A stretch of DNA of 12,232 bases, taken from NCBI GenBank assembly GCA_019242385.1, contig JAFAVO010000139.1:1-12232 (forward strand), given 5' to 3'. This document shows, piece by piece, positions 1 to 4,532 of this stretch. Made by a program: the position numbers and the translations under genes. The notes below the pieces were generated by a model. That model did no database searches, was not told where the DNA came from, and saw nothing but the letters and a program-made list of their open reading frames with translations. The DNA comes from Gammaproteobacteria bacterium. Lineage in GTDB: Bacteria > Pseudomonadota > Gammaproteobacteria > Steroidobacterales > Steroidobacteraceae. Position 1 is the stretch's first letter; each line of letters begins with the position of its first letter.

Positions 1-317
1 CCGAGTTCCCCTCGCTGGAGGACTACCTCAATGGCTACGCCATCACCGGCGAGCGGCTGGCGAAGCTCGAGGTGCCCGCGAACATCCTGACTTCGCTTGA
101 TGATCCGATCATTCCCGCGAGCGGTCTGGCCGGCCTCGCCGGTCCGCCGGCACTGTCGGTCACCGTCACGCGCTATGGCGGCCACTGCGGGTTCTTCGAG
201 CGGCTGCGCGGGCCGACCTGGCTCGAGCGGCGTGTTCTCGCGCTCCTCGGTGCGGACGCCCCACAGCGGCAGGTCGCACCGGAGCAGGCTACCGTGGAGC
301 TGACCGGGAGCGGCTGA
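1..317 (+). CDS. YheT-like alpha/beta hydrolase, C-terminal part (5' truncated)
   Basis: The reading frame is open from the window edge (first full codon at base 3) to a TGA at 315-317, giving about 104 residues of a C-terminus. Two blocks match the end of the YheT/AB-hydrolase fold: LTSLDDPIIP, which carries the acidic residue of the catalytic triad, and the motif RYGGHCGFFE, which carries the catalytic His. YheT-family proteins have the same LT.DDPxIP and GGHxGF blocks at this spacing. The nucleophile serine would lie upstream of the window. YheT proteins are predicted cytoplasmic carboxylesterases of unclear substrate. The gene runs toward the bactofilin gene with only 5 bases between the stop codons, and a small hairpin-plus-T element just after its stop could end its transcript. 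The family call is firm; the substrate is unknown. Confidence 0.82.
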   Translation, partial: EFPSLEDYLNGYAITGERLAKLEVPANILTSLDDPIIPASGLAGLAGPPALSVTVTRYGGHCGFFERLRGPTWLERRVLALLGADAPQRQVAPEQATVELTGSG

Positions 318-322
318 TCGGC

Positions 323-721
323 TCAGCGCGCCGCGCGCTTTTCCTCGAACTGCATGACCGGCTCGCCGCTGGTCACGGTGACCGCGCCGTCGATGATCGC
401 GCCGCGCGCCACCGCGATGCTGCGCGCCACGATATCGGCGCGGATCACCGCGGTCATCCCGACCTCGAGCTTGTCCTCGACAACGAGCTTGCCGGTGATC
501 CTGCCCGCGATCACCGCGGCCCGGGCGTGGATCTCCCCCTCCCACTGCGCGGTGACCGCCATGCGCAGCGCGCCACCGACGCGACCATCGCCCCGGATGG
601 CGCCACATACGACCAGCGGGCCCGAGGTTTCCAGATCGCCGCTCACGCGCGAGCCTTCGGCTACGAAGGTCGGCGAGTCGCCGATCTGATCCATCAGCCT
701 GCGCTTCAATGTTTCGGCCAT
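323..721 (-). CDS. Bactofilin family protein (polymer-forming cytoskeletal)
   Basis: The 132-residue product starts MAETLKRRLMDQ and consists almost wholly of one bactofilin (DUF583) domain: roughly residues 15-120 show the repeating short beta-strand pattern with periodic Gly and hydrophobic residues (for example SRVSGDLETSGPLVVCG, then GEIHARAAVIAGRITG, then DIVARSIAVARGAIIDG) expected of a right-handed beta-helix. Bactofilins polymerise into filaments without nucleotides and act in cell shape, stalk or flagellar positioning, or peptidoglycan enzyme localisation. The short charged tail (FEEKRAAR) is typical. I chose the ATG at 721 because GGAG lies at suitable spacing upstream (CGCGGAGCTGGA-ATG). 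The frame stays open to 976, but the upstream part is antisense to the neighbouring gene and has no bactofilin character. The gene diverges from a SPOR lipoprotein gene, which fits a shared envelope role (inference). Confidence 0.85.
   Translation of the reverse strand: MAETLKRRLMDQIGDSPTFVAEGSRVSGDLETSGPLVVCGAIRGDGRVGGALRMAVTAQWEGEIHARAAVIAGRITGKLVVEDKLEVGMTAVIRADIVARSIAVARGAIIDGAVTVTSGEPVMQFEEKRAAR
325..342 (+). terminator. Short intrinsic-terminator-like hairpin for the hydrolase gene
   Basis: A perfect 6-bp stem (AGCGCG at 325-330 with CGCGCT at 334-339, loop CCG) is followed by a run of four T (339-342). It begins 8 bases after the hydrolase stop codon and lies inside the last codons of the convergent bactofilin gene. 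The stem is short and the T run minimal, so this is a weak to moderate terminator candidate. Confidence 0.45.
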
Positions 722-745
722 TCCAGCTCCGCGACCTGCGCCGGC

Positions 746-766
746 GTCATAATGCTGGTCATAATA
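746..766. promoter_or_regulatory. Divergent promoter candidate with tandem GTCATAAT repeats
   Basis: Two direct copies of GTCATAAT (746-753 and 758-765, 12 bases apart) sit in the only AT-rich spot between the bactofilin and SPOR-lipoprotein starts. CATAAT is a 5/6 match to a -10 hexamer on the plus strand. The overlapping TATTAT (minus strand, 761-766) is a 5/6 match for the bactofilin side. Implied leaders would be about 23 and 33 bases. No convincing -35 is visible on either strand, so an activator or another sigma factor may be needed. Confidence 0.4.
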
Positions 767-781
767 CGGAGCTGGTCCCCC

Positions 782-786
782 AAGGA
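782..786 (+). promoter_or_regulatory. Ribosome binding site that decides the SPOR-lipoprotein start
   Basis: AAGGA at 782-786 lies 8 bases before the ATG at 795. The earlier in-frame ATG at 786 would sit directly on this Shine-Dalgarno, with no spacing, so it is unlikely to be the start. Confidence 0.65.
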
Positions 787-794
787 TGCCGACC

Positions 795-1697
795 ATGGTC
801 ACATTCCAGGCAGGAAGGGTCGTTCTCCTCGCTCTCGTAGCGGGGATGACGGCGGCCTGCAGCCGGGAGCAACAGGACTGGCGCTCGGCAGAGAGCGCCG
901 ATACCCCGGAAAGCTGGCAACGTTTTCTCGAGCAGCATCCCGAGAGCGAGCTCATCAACGAGGCCCGCAATCGCATCGTGCAGCTGGAAGTCCACCGCGA
1001 CTTTCAGCACGCCGACCATGCTGGAACGGTGGAGGCCTACCGGGCGTTTCTCGCGCATCACCCGAGCGGGATCTGGTCGGAGCGCGCACGCATTCGCATC
1101 GAGTCCTTCTCGCTCGGGTCGGCGCCGCGTATCGCGCCACCGACCCCTGAGGAGGTGGCGAGCTTCGGCGATTCCGGTGTACGGGCGTTGCATCTCGCGA
1201 CCGCGGCGGTGCCGCTGGCAGAGCCCCCGCCCGCAGTCGCTCCTGCGCCTGCGGACGTGTCCGCGGACAGCCCGCCCATTCAACCCGCGGCGCTTCCACT
1301 TACCGCTCCCGAGTCCGCAGTCGCTGCACCCCCAGAGACGGCGTCAGCGGGCACTGCGCCAGCGGAGGCCGCCCGGCCGGAAAGCGCAGCAGGCCGCGCC
1401 GTACCCGGGGAGGCTGCGGAGGCGGCGGCGGATGCTGCCGTCGCTACGCAAACCGGATACGGCATTCAGCTCGGCGCGTTCGGCAGCGAGGCGAGCGCCG
1501 ATCGTGAATGGAGGCGGCTCCAGGTGCGCTTCGGCGCAGAGCTGGGCACCCTGTCGCCACGGATCGTGACGGCCGAAAGCGAGTCCCGGCAGCTCTATCG
1601 ACTGCAGGTCGCCGCCGCGGGCGAGGCGCAGGCACGCGCTCTGTGCGACTCGCTCCGCGAGCAGGCTCAGGCCTGCATACCGGTGGTGCCGCAATAA
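795..1697 (+). CDS. SPOR-domain lipoprotein with TPR-like repeats
   Basis: A 300-residue predicted lipoprotein. Residues 1-22 form a signal peptide ending in a lipobox (MTAAC, Cys22). Ser at +2 would permit outer-membrane sorting under the E. coli rule. Residues about 30-95 hold two similar helical units, ESWQRFLEQHPESELINEAR and AYRAFLAHHPSGIWSERAR, resembling TPR/BamD-type repeats. Residues about 120-218 are a long Ala/Pro/Glu-rich linker suited to spanning periplasm or wall. Residues 221-300 form a SPOR domain (GYGIQLGAFGSEASADREW, then LYRLQVAAAGEAQARALCDSL), a fold that binds denuded peptidoglycan glycan at the division septum. The start at 795 follows from the spacing of AAGGA. The gene diverges from a bactofilin gene. 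Domain calls are strong; a role in septal or wall organisation is inferred. Confidence 0.85.
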   Translation: MVTFQAGRVVLLALVAGMTAACSREQQDWRSAESADTPESWQRFLEQHPESELINEARNRIVQLEVHRDFQHADHAGTVEAYRAFLAHHPSGIWSERARIRIESFSLGSAPRIAPPTPEEVASFGDSGVRALHLATAAVPLAEPPPAVAPAPADVSADSPPIQPAALPLTAPESAVAAPPETASAGTAPAEAARPESAAGRAVPGEAAEAAADAAVATQTGYGIQLGAFGSEASADREWRRLQVRFGAELGTLSPRIVTAESESRQLYRLQVAAAGEAQARALCDSLREQAQACIPVVPQ

Positions 1698-1773
1698 GGC
1701 GTCACGCTAATGTCGGCACGGCGCGCCCCGCGGGTGGCCGCGCGTGGCAGGAGAGTGCAGACCGGGCTTCAAA

Positions 1774-1790
1774 GTGACAATTACTGTCAC
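1774..1790. promoter_or_regulatory. Dyad GTGACA-N5-TGTCAC, candidate upstream activator site
   Basis: GTGACAATTACTGTCAC is a perfect 6-5-6 inverted repeat centred near -91 relative to the predicted start of the small RNA. That is where enhancer-binding proteins commonly bind for sigma-54 promoters. The 6-5-6 geometry resembles NtrC sites (TGCACC-N5-GGTGCA), but the half-site sequence differs, so I do not assign a regulator. Confidence 0.55.
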
Positions 1791-1805
1791 CCGCTACGGC
1801 CGGTC

Positions 1806-1835
1806 GCTTATTGCGTAAGCGATTGATTAATAAGC
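1806..1835. repeat. AT-rich inverted repeat GCTTATT-N16-AATAAGC
   Basis: GCTTATT (1806-1812) and AATAAGC (1829-1835) are perfect 7-base arms that enclose the IHF-like site. A shorter nested dyad, GCTTA-TTGCG-TAAGC, occupies 1806-1820. This may be a second regulator site or part of the bent promoter DNA; function unknown. Confidence 0.35.
1816..1828 (-). promoter_or_regulatory. IHF binding site
   Basis: Read on the minus strand the 13 bases are AATCAATCGCTTA, a full match to the IHF consensus WATCAA-N4-TTR. It is centred about 50 bases before the predicted start site, between the upstream dyad and the -24/-12 element. IHF bends DNA at this position in many sigma-54 promoters to bring the activator to the polymerase. 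Confidence 0.6.
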
Positions 1836-1845
1836 AATTAAGACT

Positions 1846-1862
1846 TTGGCACAGGCTTTGCT
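1846..1862 (+). promoter_or_regulatory. Sigma-54 (RpoN) -24/-12 promoter
   Basis: TTGGCACAGGCTTTGCT matches the sigma-54 consensus YTGGCAC-N5-TTGCW. The invariant GG (1848-1849) and GC (1860-1861) are separated by exactly 10 bases, as required. The predicted start is about 12 bases downstream, near 1873. No sigma-70 -35/-10 pair with acceptable spacing covers the same start. Confidence 0.85.
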
Positions 1863-1872
1863 GAATACAGTG

Positions 1873-1947
1873 CAGTTGCGAACAATTCCCCGTGTTCGCT
1901 CCTGCGCGCCGCGATGCGACTTCCCCCGCTTCGCGGCGCTTTTTTTT
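1873..1947 (+). ncRNA. Predicted sigma-54-dependent small RNA with two C-rich hairpin loops
   Basis: The span between the sigma-54 start point and an intrinsic terminator would give an RNA of about 75 nt. Hairpin 1 (1878-1899) has a perfect 7-bp stem GCGAACA/TGTTCGC with the 8-nt loop AUUCCCCG. A short linker containing CUCCU (1899-1903) follows. Hairpin 2 (1906-1939) is the terminator stem of 9 bp plus 3 inner bp, with the 8-nt loop ACUUCCCC. The string UUCCCC thus appears in both apical loops. Such loops can pair with G-rich Shine-Dalgarno regions; sX13 of Xanthomonas is a known small RNA with C-rich loops. The U8 tail is typical of Hfq-bound RNAs. The RNA has no useful ORF. I do not recognise a named family. 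Promoter and terminator are seen in sequence; targets and Hfq use are inferred. Confidence 0.78.
1906..1947 (+). terminator. Strong Rho-independent terminator of the small RNA
   Basis: GCGCCGCGA (1906-1914) pairs perfectly with TCGCGGCGC (1931-1939), with three more inner pairs after a T-T mismatch (1916-1918 with 1927-1929), followed at once by eight T (1940-1947). It is by far the best intrinsic terminator in the window. No protein gene ends near it on this strand: the closest upstream stop codon is over 200 bases away. Confidence 0.9.
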
Positions 1948-1949
1948 CC

Positions 1950-2021
1950 GGTGATCGGAGGGGAGGCGGATGCCGCCCGAGGGGGATCGAAGCCTGACAC
2001 CCGCCTCCCGCTCCGGTCGTC
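1950..2021 (+). repeat. Long imperfect inverted repeat (about 20-bp stem, 31-nt loop)
   Basis: Left arm 1950-1969 pairs with right arm 2001-2021 over 20 base pairs, interrupted only by a bulged G at 2010. Seventeen pairs are Watson-Crick and three are G-U when read as plus-strand RNA; these would be A-C mismatches on the minus strand, which favours a plus-strand RNA. No T run follows in either direction, so it is not a classical intrinsic terminator. It begins three bases after the T run of the small-RNA terminator. Function unknown. Confidence 0.6.
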
Positions 2022-2039
2022 TCGATGTTCTGCCGCGCG

Positions 2040-2055
2040 CCGTATGACCATACGG
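2040..2055. repeat. 16-bp palindrome CCGTATG-AC-CATACGG
   Basis: Two perfect 7-base arms around a 2-base centre lie about 50 bases beyond the LysR stop. No T tract flanks it on either side. It could be a protein-binding dyad or a small hairpin in the 3' region of the LysR transcript; nothing in the sequence decides. Confidence 0.4.
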
Positions 2056-2107
2056 AGCCCCGGCTCGCCCGACAAACGCAAAGAATTTCCGTACGCATGA
2101 ACCCGCC

Positions 2108-2998
2108 TCACGCGGCCCGGTATTCCGCCAGCGCCCAGCGCGTCAGCGCCTTCACCGGAGCCCGGTCGGCGTCGCCGGGCCGGCTCACCAGGTAGTACGC
2201 CTCGGGCATGGCGAGCTCCACGGCGAACACACGCACGAGCGCACCGCTGCGTATCCATGACTGACACAGCAGCACCGGCACCAGCGCGATCCCCAGACCG
2301 CGCTCCGCGGCGCGCACCGCGGCGGTCATGGTGTCGAACTCGAGCACCTGACGCGGCCGGGGCCGCTCGAGACCGACCTCGGCGGCCCAGCTGCTCCAGG
2401 CGAGAGGCCGATTCCGATCGACGATCAGCGGCAGGCTGCCAAACACCTGACGCCCGAGTCGCGCCACGCGGCCGGCGTGCTGCGGCGCGCAGACTGCCGC
2501 GAGCGGACTGGAAAACAGCCGGGTGCTGCGCACGCCCGCGGGCGGCGTATCCACGAGCACGATGGACACATCCGCCGTCGGCGGGTGGTTGATGGGGCGC
2601 GGATCGCGCGTGTCGAGCTGCACGTCGATGAGCGGGTGCGCTTCACAGAACGCATCCAGCCGCGGGATCAACAGCTCGCTGGCGAACAGCGCCGGCGCAC
2701 GTACCCGCAGCGTCTGCCGGCCGTCGTGTTGCGTGAGCTGCGCCAACGCCCGGTCCAGGCCCGCAAGCAGCGGCTCCACCTGCCCGAGCAGGTACTCCCC
2801 CGCCGCGGTGAGCACCAGTGCGCGCGTGTGCCGCTCGAACAGGCGCATATCGAGCAGACTCTCGAGCTCTTTCATCTGGTGACTGACTGCCGAGGCCGTC
2901 AGGCACAGCTCTTGCGCTGCGAGCTTGAAGCTCAGGTGGCGCGCGGCCACGCAGAAGGCCCGCAGGTTCTTCAGAGGCGGAGTTCGGGAATGACGCAT
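2108..2998 (-). CDS. LysR-type transcriptional regulator (GcvA-like)
   Basis: The 296-residue product has the usual LysR length and layout. The N-terminal winged helix-turn-helix (residues about 7-66) reads PPLKNLRAFCVAARHLSFKL, then AQELCLTASAVSHQMKELES and LFERHTRALVLTAAGEYLL, the GcvA-subgroup signature. Residues about 90-290 form the co-inducer-binding domain, ending with the GLGIALVPVLLC block typical of this fold. Such regulators bind T-N11-A boxes and usually control a divergent neighbour or themselves. Here the divergent neighbour is cbpA, and TGCTTGAGGAAGCA (3024-3037) in the gap is a possible operator. The start at 2998 places the conserved LxAF block at the normal distance. An in-frame ATG at 3052 has a G-rich upstream stretch and would add 18 residues. 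The ligand is unknown. Confidence 0.9.
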   Translation of the reverse strand: MRHSRTPPLKNLRAFCVAARHLSFKLAAQELCLTASAVSHQMKELESLLDMRLFERHTRALVLTAAGEYLLGQVEPLLAGLDRALAQLTQHDGRQTLRVRAPALFASELLIPRLDAFCEAHPLIDVQLDTRDPRPINHPPTADVSIVLVDTPPAGVRSTRLFSSPLAAVCAPQHAGRVARLGRQVFGSLPLIVDRNRPLAWSSWAAEVGLERPRPRQVLEFDTMTAAVRAAERGLGIALVPVLLCQSWIRSGALVRVFAVELAMPEAYYLVSRPGDADRAPVKALTRWALAEYRAA

Positions 2999-3023
2999 CG
3001 CGGGGCCACCATGCCGTGCCGTC

Positions 3024-3037
3024 TGCTTGAGGAAGCA
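3024..3037. promoter_or_regulatory. Inverted repeat in the LysR-cbpA gap, possible LysR operator
   Basis: TGCTT-GAGG-AAGCA is a perfect 5-base dyad 26 bases upstream of the LysR start. It overlaps the -35 element of the proposed heat-shock promoter for cbpA. The position suits autoregulation by the LysR protein, but this is inference from location and symmetry only. Confidence 0.3.
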
Positions 3038-3054
3038 AGTTCCATGCCCCATGT
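3026..3054 (+). promoter_or_regulatory. Sigma-32 (heat-shock) promoter upstream of cbpA
   Basis: CTTGAG (3026-3031) and CCCCATGT (3047-3054) are separated by 15 bases. The sigma-32 consensus is CTTGAA with N11-16 and CCCCATNT, so the -10 is a complete match and the -35 differs at one base. The predicted start is near 3062, giving a leader of about 135 bases before cbpA. Confidence 0.6.
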
Positions 3055-3156
3055 ACCCCCAGGCACGAGGGGTGCGCGCGGCCGTAGCGGGACGCGACTG
3101 CCCCGAAGGAGTGCAGTACACCTCCCGGTCCGCTCCGGGACGGTGCACGCTCCAGA

Positions 3157-3162
3157 TAGAAT
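3157..3162 (+). promoter_or_regulatory. Possible proximal -10 element for cbpA
   Basis: TAGAAT, a 5/6 match to the -10 hexamer, lies 34 bases before the cbpA ATG, but no -35 hexamer stands at 16-18 bases upstream. A 6-bp dyad (TCCCGG/CCGGGA, 3123-3140) precedes it. It could be a stationary-phase or activator-dependent promoter. Confidence 0.3.
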
Positions 3163-3196
3163 CCCGAGTGCGGCCGGTGTGGCGGCGGAGTGTTGA

Positions 3197-4201
3197 ATGG
3201 AATTCCGGGACTACTACAAGATCCTTGGCGTCGAGCGCGCCGCGACCGCGGACCAGATCAAGACCGCGTACCGCCGACTCGCGCGTAAGTACCACCCCGA
3301 TGTGAGCAAGGAGCCGAACGCCGAAGCGCAGTTCAAGGAAGTGCAGGAGGCGTACGAGGTGCTGCGCGATCCGGAAAAGCGGGCTGCGTATGACCAGCTC
3401 GGCAGTGAATGGAAGTCGGGCCAGTCGTTTCACCCGCCACCGGACTGGGGCAGCGGGTTCGAGTTTACGGGCCGCCCGGGTGGTGGCGGTGGTGGCGGCG
3501 GTGGCGGCGGCGGCGGCCGGCGTTATTACGCCGGCAGAGCGGGGGGCGGCGGCAACGCGAGCGAGGAAGATTTCAGCGAGTTCTTCTCCTCGCTGTTCGG
3601 CGGTCGCTCGCCTTTTGGCGCCGCGGCGGGCCGCGCCGGCGGACGCGATCACCATGCGCGGATCGACATTACGCTCGAGGAAGCTTACCGCGGCGCGACG
3701 CGGATGCTCGAGCTCAAGCGCCCGGAGGTCAAGCCCGATGGCTCGGTGGAGCTGCACTCGCACACGGTGCGCGTCTCGATTCCTGCGGGAGTGACCGAAG
3801 GTCAGCTGATCCGGCTCGCCGGCCAGGGCGAGCCCGCTGCGGGCGGTGGCAGTGCCGGGGATCTCTACCTCGAGACGCACATCCTGCCGGACCGGCTCTT
3901 CACACTCGACAACCGCGACGTGACCATCACCTTTCCGGTAGCACCGTGGGAGGCGGCACTCGGGTCGAGCGTCACGGTGCCGACGCTGGGCGCGCCGGTG
4001 GAGATGCGGATACCGGCCGGCGCGCAGTCGGGACAGAAGCTGCGCCTGCGCGGACGTGGACTTCCAGGGCAGCCACCCGGGGACCAATACGTGCAGCTGA
4101 AGGTCGTACTGCCGCCGGCGGACTCTCCGCAGGCGAAAGCGCTCTACGAGGAAATGCGGTCGAAGCTCAACTTCGATCCGCGCGCGGGCGAGACGAGGTG
4201 A
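3197..4201 (+). CDS. cbpA: Curved-DNA-binding protein CbpA, class B J-domain co-chaperone
   Basis: The 334-residue product stimulates DnaK ATPase and binds unfolded clients; CbpA also binds curved DNA in the nucleoid. Residues 1-70 are the J domain, beginning EFRDYYKILGV, with the DnaK-contacting HPD at residues 33-35 and KFHPDVS-like context nearly identical to E. coli CbpA. Residues about 85-150 form a Gly/Phe-rich linker with an uninterrupted run of 13 Gly (95-107) and an acidic-aromatic block (EEDFSEFFSSLFGG) like the autoinhibitory helix of class B J-proteins. Two C-terminal beta-sandwich domains follow (from DHHARIDITLEEAYRGATR). No CxxCxGxG zinc finger is present, which separates it from DnaJ. 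GGAG lies 7 bases before the ATG. The cbpM gene follows after 4 bases. A sigma-32 promoter candidate lies upstream. Confidence 0.93.
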   Translation: MEFRDYYKILGVERAATADQIKTAYRRLARKYHPDVSKEPNAEAQFKEVQEAYEVLRDPEKRAAYDQLGSEWKSGQSFHPPPDWGSGFEFTGRPGGGGGGGGGGGGGRRYYAGRAGGGGNASEEDFSEFFSSLFGGRSPFGAAAGRAGGRDHHARIDITLEEAYRGATRMLELKRPEVKPDGSVELHSHTVRVSIPAGVTEGQLIRLAGQGEPAAGGGSAGDLYLETHILPDRLFTLDNRDVTITFPVAPWEAALGSSVTVPTLGAPVEMRIPAGAQSGQKLRLRGRGLPGQPPGDQYVQLKVVLPPADSPQAKALYEEMRSKLNFDPRAGETR

Positions 4202-4205
4202 GGGC

Positions 4206-4532
4206 ATGGTACGGGTAACTCAGGTTCTCGAGGCGCACGTGCTGGGAGAGGGTGACTGGATCGCCGCCCGGGAGATCTGCGGGCTCTGCCGGCTCGATCT
4301 CGAGGCGGTGCTGGAGCTCGCGCAGCTCGGCGTGGTGTCATCGCGCGAGCAGGTCCCGGGCGAGTGGCAGATACCGGCGACGGCACTGCCACGGCTGCGG
4401 GTCGCCGGCCGGCTGATGCAGGACCTCGGTGTCAATGTGAGTGGCGCGGCGCTCGCACTCGAGCTGCTCGAGGCGCAGCGCGAGCTCGAGAAGCGCCTGC
4501 GGCGCCTCGAGCGGCTGGTGGTCGACTACTGA
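4206..4532 (+). CDS. cbpM: Chaperone modulator CbpM
   Basis: The 108-residue product matches CbpM in length and layout: an N-terminal MerR-like helical region (ITAREICGLCRLDLEAVLEL-type, residues about 18-45), the LGVVSSRE...EWQIPATALPRLRVAGRLMQDLG core, and an amphipathic C-terminal helix (LELLEAQRELEKRLRRLERL). CbpM binds the CbpA J domain and blocks both its DnaK co-chaperone activity and its DNA binding. The gene starts 4 bases after the cbpA stop and has a G-rich Shine-Dalgarno (GAGGTGAGGG) within the end of cbpA, so the two are surely co-transcribed. Its 3' end overlaps the end of the convergent DUF924 gene by 7 bases. The identity rests on both sequence and linkage to cbpA. Confidence 0.88.
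   Translation: MVRVTQVLEAHVLGEGDWIAAREICGLCRLDLEAVLELAQLGVVSSREQVPGEWQIPATALPRLRVAGRLMQDLGVNVSGAALALELLEAQRELEKRLRRLERLVVDY

Larger units (their letters stand above)
1698..2107. other. Non-coding region with a sigma-54 small-RNA locus
   Basis: About 410 bases separate the SPOR-lipoprotein stop from the LysR stop. Short open frames here lack protein-like character. Bases 1698-1770 are GC-rich with nothing clear. Bases 1771-1870 are distinctly AT-rich and hold the regulatory sites listed separately. Bases 1873-1947 are the predicted small RNA. Bases 1950-2055 contain two further inverted repeats. The remainder up to 2107 shows no recognisable element. Confidence 0.75.

Noticed and set aside
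786..794. ATG at 786 as the start of the SPOR lipoprotein
   Set aside because: It directly abuts and overlaps the AAGGA Shine-Dalgarno; the ATG at 795 has proper spacing and a cleaner signal peptide.
722..976. N-terminal extension of the bactofilin to 976
   Set aside because: The extra 85 residues have no bactofilin character, overlap the divergent lipoprotein gene, and the ATG at 721 has a good Shine-Dalgarno.
1698..1770. Terminator for the SPOR lipoprotein gene
   Set aside because: GC-rich partial dyads are present, but none is followed by a T tract.
1846..2100. 84-codon plus-strand open frame covering the small-RNA locus
   Set aside because: It starts at a TTG inside the sigma-54 promoter, lacks a Shine-Dalgarno, and runs through a strong intrinsic terminator.
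2108..4207. Very long minus-strand open frame (699 codons) running from the LysR gene through cbpA
   Set aside because: Only the first-described 296 residues are LysR-like. The upstream half is Arg/Ala-rich sequence antisense to cbpA, a common artefact of high-GC coding DNA. A LysR fusion is not supported.
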